Assembly: GCF_000024005.1 (NCBI RefSeq)
Contig: NC_013132.1
Span: forward strand, 3,156,001 to 3,220,000
DNA length: 64,000 bases
Source: Chitinophaga pinensis DSM 2588
GTDB taxonomy: Bacteria > Bacteroidota > Bacteroidia > Chitinophagales > Chitinophagaceae
Direction of reading: 5' to 3'
Position numbers and translations under genes: made by a program. Shown here piece after piece: positions 44,364 through 53,800 of the stretch; position 1 is the first letter of the stretch; the number at the start of each line of letters is the position of its first letter. The notes under the pieces were generated by a model. The model was given only the letters and a program-made list of their open reading frames with translations, had not been told where the DNA came from and made no database searches.

Positions 44364-45383
44364 ATGATCTATGTAGTGATTGCATATCTATGGGCAGCTA
44401 TTCTGCTGTATATCTTATTAGGCGGAGCTGATTTTGGCGCGGGCATCATCGAGATGTTTACTTCTGCAAAGAATAAACAATATACACGTACCACCATGTA
44501 CCAGGCAATCGGTCCGGTATGGGAAGCTAATCATATGTGGCTGATCATAGCCATTGTGGTACTGTTTGTAGGCTTCCCGCAAATCTATACGACGGTTTCT
44601 ACGCATCTGCATATACCATTGGTGATCATGTTGTTTGGTATCATCGCCAGGGGAACCGCCTTTACTTTCAGGAATTATGACGCTGTGGTAGATAATATGC
44701 AGAAGGTCTATAACAAGATTTTTGTGTATTCCAGTTTTGTAACGCCTTTCTTTCTGGGAGTAATTGCTGCAAGTGCCGTATCTGGCAGAATAGATACCAA
44801 TGCAGGTGATTTTCTTTCTGCGTATGTATTCAGCTGGTTGAACTGGTTTTCCATAACAGTAGGCTTCTTTACGGTGGCTATTTGTGGTTATCTGGCAGCT
44901 ATCTTTATTATCGGGGAAACAAAAGACGATGCAAGTAAAGTACGTTTTATCCGGAAGGCCAAACAGATGAATGTGGCGGCAGTCGTTTTCGGTGGATTGG
45001 TGTTTACCGCTGCAAAGGCAGAAGGTATTCCGCTGGACAAATGGTTATTTGATAATACAGTGGGAATAATGTCGCTGACAGCGGCGGTGCTGTCCCTGAT
45101 CCTGCTCTGGTACCTGTTACTGAAAAAAGGGAAGGTGTATATCATCCGGGTATTGGCAGGTTTCCAGGTGACCATGATCCTTTTAGCAATTACTTTAAGA
45201 CACTATCCCAATATTGTTATTCTGAAAGGAGGGAAGTATCTCTCCCTGATGGAACACGCAGGGCAGGAGCGGACTATTTATTCACTGGCAATGGCATTGC
45301 TGTTAGGCAGCATCTTTATCCTGCCGGCTTTATTTTACCTGATCTATAGTTTTCAGAAAAATAAAGGTCAATGGGATCATTAA
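44364..45383 (+). CDS. cydB: Cytochrome bd oxidase subunit II
   Basis: 339 aa with eight or more helices and the typical N-terminus IAYLWAAILLYILLGGADFGAGI and WEANHMWLII motif of CydB. It forms the heterodimeric oxidase with CydA, encoded 12 nt upstream. No small CydX-like ORF is obvious after it, and a strong bidirectional terminator follows. Confidence 0.95.
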   Translation: MIYVVIAYLWAAILLYILLGGADFGAGIIEMFTSAKNKQYTRTTMYQAIGPVWEANHMWLIIAIVVLFVGFPQIYTTVSTHLHIPLVIMLFGIIARGTAFTFRNYDAVVDNMQKVYNKIFVYSSFVTPFFLGVIAASAVSGRIDTNAGDFLSAYVFSWLNWFSITVGFFTVAICGYLAAIFIIGETKDDASKVRFIRKAKQMNVAAVVFGGLVFTAAKAEGIPLDKWLFDNTVGIMSLTAAVLSLILLWYLLLKKGKVYIIRVLAGFQVTMILLAITLRHYPNIVILKGGKYLSLMEHAGQERTIYSLAMALLLGSIFILPALFYLIYSFQKNKGQWDH

Positions 45384-45409
45384 AGAGAAAGAACAATGGA
45401 AATTAAATA

Positions 45410-45441
45410 AAGAAGGGCTTACGTATTGTAAGCCCTTCTTC
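45410..45441. terminator. Bidirectional terminator after cydAB
   Basis: Perfect 13-bp stem (45410-45422 with 45428-45440) with a 5-nt loop and flanking A/T runs, between convergent cydB and the 45474 gene. Confidence 0.9.
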
Positions 45442-45473
45442 GTTATTACCTTCTTTTACTGCTACCAGTATAT

Positions 45474-45896
45474 TTACTGGTTTTCGATCTCAAATTTAAC
45501 CGTACCAATAAAACTGAATGGCAACTGCCGTTGGGGCATGTTGGCCAGGGTGAATATATGCTCGTTGATAGCGCCATATCGGTCCTGTTTTCCATACAGG
45601 AAGATAATGGTGTTGTGGTGATATAATATGTCATGGTTAATCAGAGGAGTAAGATCATCTTTGAAGTATTCACTAAAGGATACCCCATTAATAATCTCTT
45701 CAGGTTTCATCGCGTTGGTGAAAGAAGCATGTTCAAGGAAGTCGATGTCGAAGTGCCTCATGCCTACAGCGTCGCCAAATGCTGAAAGGCTGTTGCCATC
45801 TTCATCGTACTTTACTTCAAGATAATTCCGCAGTTCTTTCTCATGGTTAAAATTTGCCAGCCAAACCGCAACAACATACTGTGCTTTCGTCATCAT
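45474..45896 (-). CDS. Imm22-like immunity protein, orphan
   Basis: 140 aa from the ATG at 45896 (another ATG is one codon on; the frame opens at 45926). The N-terminus VVAVWLANFNHEKELRNYLE followed by VKYDEDGNSLSAFGDAVG and FDIDFLEHASF resembles Imm22 family immunity proteins, which protect against polymorphic toxins. The middle and C-terminus are less distinctive. No toxin, Rhs core or PAAR gene is nearby, so it may neutralise a neighbour's toxin or be a remnant. It sits alone in an AT-rich stretch. Confidence 0.6.
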   Translation of the reverse strand: MMTKAQYVVAVWLANFNHEKELRNYLEVKYDEDGNSLSAFGDAVGMRHFDIDFLEHASFTNAMKPEEIINGVSFSEYFKDDLTPLINHDILYHHNTIIFLYGKQDRYGAINEHIFTLANMPQRQLPFSFIGTVKFEIENQ

Positions 45897-46691
45897 ATAA
45901 AGTTGTTTTGCTGAATAAAAAGGCATGTAAAACCTTGCTGTTTTATATGCCCGTTATATACTGTAGTGCTTGCAAAAACGGTTCCAGATGTATTAGTAGT
46001 TGATTATTATTGATTTATGAAGACAAGCGGAGTGTACAAGCATAACAAAATGTATAGTTGCTACAGGCAACTTTTAATAATGCTTGGATGATATATATGC
46101 TGATCATAAGAAACACGCAGAAAATAGACGGCCCATATCAATAAGTGTTAAATACCCATCAACCCTGAGATGCATGGAGATTAATTATGTATTATATATT
46201 TTGTTATATATTCTTTCACGTTAGAGAAACTAACTATTTTTAATACTCTCGTCTACGTTATAAAACTACTTTTTTATATGTGTTCGGCTGCATAGTAGAC
46301 CGACTTGTCTGTTCTGTCCGCTGGAAAGTTTATTTTATAAATAATTAACACATTAAGAAAAATTACGTATATTTATTTTGTATATTAGATATTGATATTC
46401 TGGTATTTGGGGCGAAAAAAAACTTTTATTACACACATAATATTTTAACTTCGCTCCCGTTTTGGAGAAAGTACTTTTGCAGTTTTTTGAAAACTTTTAA
46501 AAAAAAAGGGGGTATTGTTATCAGTTAAAACGCATTGCAGAGAAAAAATGCTAATATTTAGAGAAAAACTTTTGGCCGAACAACATTAAGGGAAAATTTA
46601 ATATTTAAAACCATATCATTATAGCCGCTTGCAGGGGAAAAATATGCAAGGAAATGCGGCTTGCCTGAACCATAACATTTATAGAAGAACC
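45897..46691. other. AT-rich intergenic region and long leader of the beta-helix gene
   Basis: About 795 bp with no credible ORF. An exact -7 match TACTTTTG lies at 46472-46479, implying a leader of some 200 nt before the ATG at 46692. In this leader CTTGCA (46628-46633) and TGCAAG (about 46646-46651) nest within CCG/CGG, suggesting a hairpin near the start region. Nothing else recognisable. Confidence 0.45.
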
Positions 46692-48104
46692 ATGAAAATT
46701 AGACATGACTACCGCCGGCATGCGCTTATTGCCGCTGCAACACTCCTTTCGTTTATTGTGGGATGTAAGAAAGAGACAGACGAAAGCATTGACAAGACTA
46801 TCGAAAATTCTGAAACAAGTGTCACCGCTGCAACAGGCAGGACATTCACACTGGGGCCGGACGCAAACGGACGACTGGTTATAGACAACAAGAGTGGTAC
46901 TTACAAAGCCGGAGACATTATTAATCTGAAAGGAAACTTCAAAGCGGTTTTCATTTCTAACATGAGCGGTACAGCAGCTGCTCCTATCAAAATCCAAAAT
47001 GCTTCTGGTACAGTTGCTACCATCGGTGATCCTTCCTGGACTGGATCTAGCGGATATCCTGGCGCATTCTCATTTGACAATTGCCACTATATCAAATTAG
47101 GTAGCCCTAATGGCAAAAACTATATGGTTATCAATGGTGCTACCACTTCAGTAAGAGAAGCTTACTTCAACATTCACCTGGGCAAACATACCGACAACTT
47201 CGAGATCTACAACCTGAGTATGAACAACGGTGGTACCGGTATCGTCGCTAAAACTGAACCTGTAAAAGGAGATGCGTCTACTGCATATCCAAACTCTACA
47301 ATGTACAATTTGTCTATCCACGGTATTTCTATTAATAATACCAGGAACGAGGCAATGTACATCGGTCACACAGCTACTTACTGGGACCTGACTGCCAATG
47401 TACCTTACTATGGTGCTACTTCAGGTATGACTGCCGGTCACCAGTATGTTGAGCCAATCAAATGGTACAACGTACTGATCTACGGCAACACCGTATCTAA
47501 CAGCGGTCTGGATGGTATTCAGACAGCAGCTATCGACAAACTGGAAGTACATTCCAACGTTGTTACCAACTGGGCTACACAGCACAATACAGCACATAAT
47601 GGTGGTATCCTGATTGGTGGTCGTACTACTAACACCAATACCCACGATAACATCGTTCGTAATGGCTGGGGTGAACTGTATCAGTTCTACGGTTCAGGTA
47701 CAGTACACGTTGTTAAAAACAACCTGTTTGCTGATAACGAAAGTGACGGTGTGAGCATGAGAGGTGCAGGTGGTGCAGCCGTACAATTCGTAAATAACAC
47801 AGTAGCAAACGTAAAAGGTAATACCCTCCGTATCAACGGTTACAGCGGTCAGACCGGCAAGAACATCGTTAACAATAACGTATTCATTGCTCCGCTGAAA
47901 GGTGTGGGTACCATCTACGCGAAATACTACATTTACCTGGAAAATGGTGCAGTTGCAACTGAAGGTACCGGCGCGCTGGCTAACTTCAAATTTGCTACAA
48001 TCGCAGCTTCTGGTGTATCTGCTACAAACTACTATCAGGTTACTAATACATCGAAAACCGGCGGATTGCTGGTTGGTTATGTGAACTTACCTGGAAAACT
48101 GTAA
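46692..48104 (+). CDS. Lipoprotein with right-handed beta-helix (pectate-lyase-like)
   Basis: 470 aa from the ATG at 46692; the longer frame begins at TTG. The lipoprotein signal MKIRHDYRRHALIAA...SFIVGC has a basic n-region and a lipobox ending at Cys. The mature chain is made of short strands rich in Asn, Gly, Thr and Ile in ladders (NFEIYNLSMNNGGTGIV, NVLIYGNTVSNSGLDGIQ, DNIVRNGWGELYQFYG, NNLFADNESDGVSMRG), typical of parallel beta-helix proteins such as polysaccharide lyases or epimerases. No catalytic triad can be assigned by eye. It is anchored at the outer membrane surface or periplasm. It probably binds or cleaves a polysaccharide. Confidence 0.75.
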   Translation: MKIRHDYRRHALIAAATLLSFIVGCKKETDESIDKTIENSETSVTAATGRTFTLGPDANGRLVIDNKSGTYKAGDIINLKGNFKAVFISNMSGTAAAPIKIQNASGTVATIGDPSWTGSSGYPGAFSFDNCHYIKLGSPNGKNYMVINGATTSVREAYFNIHLGKHTDNFEIYNLSMNNGGTGIVAKTEPVKGDASTAYPNSTMYNLSIHGISINNTRNEAMYIGHTATYWDLTANVPYYGATSGMTAGHQYVEPIKWYNVLIYGNTVSNSGLDGIQTAAIDKLEVHSNVVTNWATQHNTAHNGGILIGGRTTNTNTHDNIVRNGWGELYQFYGSGTVHVVKNNLFADNESDGVSMRGAGGAAVQFVNNTVANVKGNTLRINGYSGQTGKNIVNNNVFIAPLKGVGTIYAKYYIYLENGAVATEGTGALANFKFATIAASGVSATNYYQVTNTSKTGGLLVGYVNLPGKL

Positions 48105-48128
48105 GTCGACTAAGAATTAAAAATGAAA

Positions 48129-48178
48129 GAGGAAGCCTTGTCCCGGCATAAGTCCAGGATGAGGCTTCCTTTTTTATT
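48129..48178. terminator. Terminator after the beta-helix gene
   Basis: AGGAAGCC (48130-48137) pairs with GGCTTCCT (48163-48170), extended by inner pairing, then a T6 run. It separates the convergent endonuclease gene. Confidence 0.8.
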
Positions 48179-48190
48179 TTAATCCTTTGT

Positions 48191-49531
48191 TTATAAATTG
48201 TCTACCTGTGCCTCTATCACCTGCTGTACGTTGGTAGGTAAACCCGACAACAGATCATATCCTGTAGCAGATTCAATCGCATCAACAGTAGTCCGGTAGC
48301 TCTTCCAGTCACTGCTGATGCTGTTGATATTAGGAGTATTAACAGCAATCACACGGGTAGAAGTACTGATACGACTGAGGTCATTGTTACCGTCAGGGAT
48401 CACAATAATCACTTTCCATACATTAGACGGTACCGTCACATGACCATTATCGATTGAGGTACTTGTACCGCCATTGCTTCCCGTACCGCCAGTGCCATAG
48501 TTGCCCATAATTATATATACCTCATTACCTGCAGTTACCAGCGAACGGATATATATTTCCAGGTTATTCCAGGTCTGCTGATTATTCTGTGGCGCCTGTG
48601 GAATCATATTCGTCATCAGGAATGTAGAAGAATTTGCTGCGACAGAAGAGGTTCTGTCTCCTGAAGGACAGTTATGCCCCCTGTCAAAGCCACTACCGGA
48701 ATAACTGCCGGAACCTACCTGGTACCAGCCCGTAGGCAAAGCAGTGTTAGGGCGGAAGTCGTCCTGACGGGAGGTACTCCCTACATCACCGCTGTTCAGG
48801 TGCCAGCTTACCCAGTTCGGTGTACTTCTCGCGTTATTGTAAGAGAAGCTGTAATAGGTCTGGTCTACCAGATAGTTGGTAGGAAACGCGATACTTGCCA
48901 TAGCTCCGCTTGGATTACCTAGCAACAGGTGGCTGTTATCGCCAGCACCGGTACCGCCACCAGTGGTATTAATGGTAATGTTATCGATGTTGATACGATT
49001 GCTGCCACCGGATACTTTTCGTATGGACAGGCGAACATTGCCTGTTACATTTACGTTGAAAGTTACCGTCTGCAGACTTGTAGACGAACAAGTGACAGTA
49101 CTGCCTGTCTGCGTGTAGGTACTACCATTGTTAGTAGAGATCCAGAGTTGCCAGGTACTGCTGCCGTCTGAGCCGAATACAGCATGCGCAATGCTGATGG
49201 TATTGGCGCCGGTGGCATTGAAGTTCATAGTAATAGATCCCGTGTTACGAATACGTGCAGAAGCAACGCCCGTCTTGGCATCTGTAGACAGATTGCCGAT
49301 CAGTGCGTCGTCGAAATTCCAGCTACCGCTGCCAAGCGTTACATTGGTGGCCGCATAGGCAGCTTTGGTGCCGGATTCAAAATTTTCTGAAAGTGTGATT
49401 GCTTCGACAGTTGCTTCCCGGGTGTCAGTAGAAGATGGCGTTGGAAGTGTCTGATTGTCATCCTTTGTACAGGAGGCAATGAATGCGGAGAAGACTGCTA
49501 TCCAGAGCAGCCGGCGAGTGAGGGTTCTCAT
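48191..49531 (-). CDS. DNA/RNA non-specific endonuclease, lipoprotein
   Basis: 446 aa with a lipoprotein signal (lipobox FIASC). Residues about 45-190 form a beta-sandwich domain (NFDDALIGNLSTDAKTGVAS) of the kind often attached to secreted nucleases, followed by a Gly-rich linker. The C-terminal nuclease (about 200-446) has the NUC family catalytic motif DRGHNCPSGDR with His286 as general base and the Mg2+ ligand Asn in NNQQTWNNLE. The enzyme cleaves DNA and RNA and should sit in the periplasm or at the surface. It probably serves nutrient recovery from extracellular DNA. Confidence 0.9.
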   Translation of the reverse strand: MRTLTRRLLWIAVFSAFIASCTKDDNQTLPTPSSTDTREATVEAITLSENFESGTKAAYAATNVTLGSGSWNFDDALIGNLSTDAKTGVASARIRNTGSITMNFNATGANTISIAHAVFGSDGSSTWQLWISTNNGSTYTQTGSTVTCSSTSLQTVTFNVNVTGNVRLSIRKVSGGSNRINIDNITINTTGGGTGAGDNSHLLLGNPSGAMASIAFPTNYLVDQTYYSFSYNNARSTPNWVSWHLNSGDVGSTSRQDDFRPNTALPTGWYQVGSGSYSGSGFDRGHNCPSGDRTSSVAANSSTFLMTNMIPQAPQNNQQTWNNLEIYIRSLVTAGNEVYIIMGNYGTGGTGSNGGTSTSIDNGHVTVPSNVWKVIIVIPDGNNDLSRISTSTRVIAVNTPNINSISSDWKSYRTTVDAIESATGYDLLSGLPTNVQQVIEAQVDNL

Positions 49532-49707
49532 ATTAATGTGGGTTTAATCTGCCTAAAGGTATGTATTCATATGTGAAGGAAGGGGTACGCTGGCATTAGT
49601 TTTCATTAAAATAATATTAGTTAAAGAAATGCTAAAACCGTTTATCTGCCTGAGTCCGCAAATTTTCTGCTTCACCCCTAAAAAAAATCCAGTTGGCACG
49701 AAAATCC

Positions 49708-49739
49708 TTGGTGCAACTTATATAATCTCCGTATATATG
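49708..49739 (+). promoter_or_regulatory. Predicted promoter of the serine hydrolase gene
   Basis: TTG (49708-49710), 21-nt spacer, TATATATG (49732-49739; one mismatch to TAnnTTTG). An imperfect inverted repeat GTTGGCAC/GTGCAAC (49692-49717) overlaps the -33 element and could be an operator. Confidence 0.4.
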
Positions 49740-49757
49740 TAATGAAAATCTTAAAAT

Positions 49758-50816
49758 ATGAAATGGCTACTTTTTTCCACCAGTCTCATCTTCACACTCT
49801 GTACCAAACAACCAGGACTAACACCTGATCCTGTTAAATATGATTTCACTAAAGTAGATACTTACGTCGACGCACATGTGAAAGAATATAGTAACGCTGT
49901 TGCAGTACTCGTATCAAAAAATAACGCTGTTATTTATAAGAAAGAAGTCAACCTGGATATTACACAGCCGCGTATCATCGCTTCAGCTTCTAAATGGTTG
50001 TCTGCTGCTGTAATCATGTCCCTGGTGGACGAAAAGAAACTTTCACTGAATGATACCGTGGGTAAATTCCTCCCCCTGTTCACTGCGTATGGTAAAGGAA
50101 ATATTACAATCAGACAGCTTTTTTCGCATACCTCCGGTTTTCCCGGCGACTCTCCGCAGCGCTATGAATATAGCAAAGATCTGCCGTTGGCAATAGCAGT
50201 AGACTCATTTGCGCGCTATACAGATCTGATTCATAAACCTGGAGAAGCGTTTAACTATGGTGGTGTGAGTATGCATATTGCCGGTAGAATAGCGGAGGTA
50301 GTGAGTGGAAAACGCTGGCAGACTTTATTCAACGAACGGATCGCCAACCCCTGTGAAATGCAGGCGAATTACATCCTTGTAAGACCAGATAATCCGCTCA
50401 TAGCAGGTGGTGTACGCACTAGTGCCAGGGACTACCTGAACTTCCTGGAAATGCTGCTTAATAAAGGTATGTTTCACCAGCGTCGCATCCTGAGTGAAGC
50501 AGCTGTTAAAGAAATGCTGCAGGACCAGACCGCCGCTGCCGTTATTGAGAATACGCCTTATCCGCTTAATCCTTATACGCCATACAAAACAGAAGAAGTG
50601 CGTTATGGTATGGGTAACTGGAGAGACGTAGTTAATGCAAATGGAGTGGCCGAAGAAAATAGCAGTCCGGGTGCATTTGGTGCACATCCCTGGATTGATG
50701 TGAAGCACCATGTAGCAGGTATTATATTTACACGTACAACGCCTAAAATCAGCAATACATCCAGTTTAAAGATCAGGGAAATGATCCGCAATATACTGGA
50801 TGGTAAGCCTGTATAA
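49758..50816 (+). CDS. Serine hydrolase of the beta-lactamase/penicillin-binding fold (class C-like)
   Basis: 352 aa. The N-terminus (SLIFTLC) looks like a lipoprotein signal. The active-site set is: SxxK motif Ser76-x-x-Lys79 (ASASKW), followed by LFSHTSGFPG; a Tyr motif FNYGGVSMHIAG in place of YxN; and SPGAFGAHPW in place of the KTG/HxG motif. Such proteins include esterases, D-aminopeptidases and beta-lactamase-like enzymes; the changed motifs argue against an efficient beta-lactamase. It is monocistronic, with its own promoter-like element and a terminator. Confidence 0.85.
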   Translation: MKWLLFSTSLIFTLCTKQPGLTPDPVKYDFTKVDTYVDAHVKEYSNAVAVLVSKNNAVIYKKEVNLDITQPRIIASASKWLSAAVIMSLVDEKKLSLNDTVGKFLPLFTAYGKGNITIRQLFSHTSGFPGDSPQRYEYSKDLPLAIAVDSFARYTDLIHKPGEAFNYGGVSMHIAGRIAEVVSGKRWQTLFNERIANPCEMQANYILVRPDNPLIAGGVRTSARDYLNFLEMLLNKGMFHQRRILSEAAVKEMLQDQTAAAVIENTPYPLNPYTPYKTEEVRYGMGNWRDVVNANGVAEENSSPGAFGAHPWIDVKHHVAGIIFTRTTPKISNTSSLKIREMIRNILDGKPV

Positions 50817-50817
50817 A

Positions 50818-50852
50818 AAAGGGGCCGTCCGCTGAAGGTGGACAGCCCGTTT
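50818..50852. terminator. Terminator between the serine hydrolase and the A2M-plug gene
   Basis: A hairpin (arms about 50822-50830 and 50840-50848, one mismatch) is followed on the minus strand by a T6 run. It serves the convergent A2M-plug gene and probably also the hydrolase gene. Confidence 0.75.
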
Positions 50853-50872
50853 GCTATTACATTACAACAGTA

Positions 50873-53800
50873 TTAAGGTTCGATGGTAATTTCGGTACCT
50901 GCATTCCAGTGCTTGAATTCCGGGGTATAATACAAATAGGTGGTGCTTGCCTTTCCTTTGTATTTACCGGCTATTTCAGCCTTCAGGTCGAAGTTCACCT
51001 TCTTGGTTTCTTCTGGTGCAAAACCCATCCAGTACAATACCAGATAGTTGTCAAATATCTCATAGTAAGCGATCTGTCCCTGCTCCATCATTTCTTTTAA
51101 TTGCCATGGCTGTACGGTCAGACCGGCAGGAATACCCACTTTTACAATGCTCATTGGCTGAAGGATATTTTTGATATTCTTCACTGCCACCTGCATCCTG
51201 ACAGTTTCTCCTACTTTCGTCTGACTGGTAGATAATTCAGTCGCCAGTTGCAGTTCTGCCTGAGCGTCATTAGGTGGTAAGGATGTGAAATAAGCCAGTT
51301 CCAGCTGATAAGGCGCATTGGCTTTCTCATCCTTATATTTGATCGAGAATGTATTTTCTCCTTCAACGATATTGTTAATGGAAGATGTTGCGCTGGCGCC
51401 GGCATAAATAGTTTTGTTATTCACTTTTATTTCCATCTGCGAACCTGCTATCTGATCGCCTATCAGTTGCTGATAGCCGCATATTGCCTGTAGTGCCAGT
51501 ACGGTGCCCTGTGTAGAGCCGTATCCGTAATAGCTCTTCTGTTTCATGATATCAGCAATCAGATTGGAAATGCTACCTATGTCAGGCGTTTTTTCTTTCA
51601 TGAGCGCCAAAGCATACAACGCCATGGTCTCTACACGTAAGGAACTGCTCCTGGAGTTAACCACGGTTGTTGTGGCATTCAGTTTCGCTTCTTTGGCTGC
51701 AGCCAGCAGTGTATTAAAATCATCTGCACGGCCCATATTGCTGGCTGCCAGTGCCATCATCGATAACAGATAAGCATCGTTGCTTTCCAGCGCTTTTTTA
51801 ACAGCGGTTTCATATTCCAGTTTGATCTCGTTTTTGATACCGGAAGCAGTTAGTGCATATACGATGTAGCAATTTGCGATTTTATCTGGTACTGATGCAA
51901 ATGCGTCCAGTCCCTGCTTATGGATATTGAAGGACCCTTTTTTATCTCTGCGTCCCAGCAGGAATTGCTGTGTGCGTTCCAGCATACCTTTGTCCACTTT
52001 AATGAACTCATTCATGGCTGTAAACTCCAGTAATCCGTAAGCTGTTAATGCCTCATGAGGCGGCGTGCGGCCAAACCATTCAAAGCCATGTTCCGCTGTC
52101 TCAAAACCTATCAACCGTTTATAGCCGGTGATAAGATAGTCCATCGCTTTTTGCTCTGCTGCTGTATGTTTTTTAGCCGAAGAACGCAGTAATTTCAGAA
52201 TGTAGATATTGGGATAAGTAGTAGAGGAGGTCTGCTCAAAACAACCATATGGCTCCCTTAACATGGCTTCTACGTCACTCAACAGACGGTCTTCCATCTT
52301 TGTAAATACCTTCAGTTCGGTAGCCAGTGTTCCTTCAAGCATATGATGGATGGTGAAATTGGTTTCTTTTGATCTGTTGCCCGATATTGTCGTGGTCACA
52401 GGGAAACCTTTACTGGTGACACTGACTGGCAGATACAGACTTTCCTTATTGTCTCCCGCCATTACTTTACAGGAAAAGGATCCATTTGTCGCAGTACGTG
52501 CCCTGACAGTAACTGGTACCTGAACGGCACTATCTGATGGAATGTTGATGGTGTCAAGGTAAGGTCGCAGTTCAATATCGCCGGAAAGACTGATGTCAAT
52601 TTTGGCGGTGATGGCTTTGTCCGTATTGTTTTTTATTACCAGCGGAATTTGTACAATATCACCAGCAGTCATGTAAGGAGGCAGTTTAGCGTCTACTGTC
52701 AAAGGAGATTGTACTGCATATGTCTTTTCTGCTCGTCCCAGCTTACCATTGAAGCCGATACCTTCTGCGATAGCGCGAAAAGTAGTATTGGCGTCAGAGT
52801 TGTAAAATTCCACACTGGCATCTCCATCTTTATTGGTCTGTACAACCGGATTCCAGTAAATCGTTTCCCGGAAATCATCCCTTTTTGTCGTATTGGGAGA
52901 CAGGTATTTGGGAGCATAAAAGTGTTTGGCTATCGTATATTGATCTTTTTTAAGTTGTACTGTCTGTGATGCATAGTAATCGGTGCGTTCCAGGTTGAAT
53001 ACAATAGACGGGCGTTTATTGTTTTTGGAAGTAATCAAGATGACACCATTAGCGCCTCTGCTACCATAAATAGCTGTTGCGTCAGCATCTTTGAGTATTT
53101 CTATATAATCAATATCTTCCCGGTTGACTATATCGGATATTTTTGATATCGGTACGCCATCCAGGACTATCAGCGGTTGATCGTTTTGGGGTAATGATGA
53201 AACACCTCTGATCACTATGGTCGCTCCGCCAGCACCGGTCGGCCTTGTGACTTCCAGGCCCGAAACCCTTCCCTGCAATACAGAAAGCACATCGGTGCTT
53301 GTAAGATCCTGTGCTTTAACTGTTGTAATGGATCCTGTTATCATGCGCTTGGTTGTCTGATTATACGCCACCACAACCACTTCATTCAGACTACGGTCAT
53401 TCATTTTCCCTATAGCGAAATTGTCAGGCTTATTTGGCGCCTGTTTTTTTTCTTTAAAGACATCCTCCATCATCTCTACTTTATCTTTATTCCCTCTTTC
53501 TGCCAGCAGCGGTGGTGGCAGACGATCGTCTTCAAAAGGGTCTTTTACCTTTCGGGCGGGGCTAGGGATATAATCCACGCCCTCTCTTAACAACTTAATA
53601 CTGACAGGTTCTCTTTTGCGGGCAGAGGAGGCCAGTAAATGATAGCTGAACGCAGAGGTAATATCTGTAAAGAAGAAAACCCCATCATCTGCTGTTGCCT
53701 GCTGAATAACCTCGCCCTGATCATAGTTGTAACGATTAATACTGCTCAGCAAATAGACGGTTGATTTTACAGGCTTACCGTTTTTATCTACAATCACACC

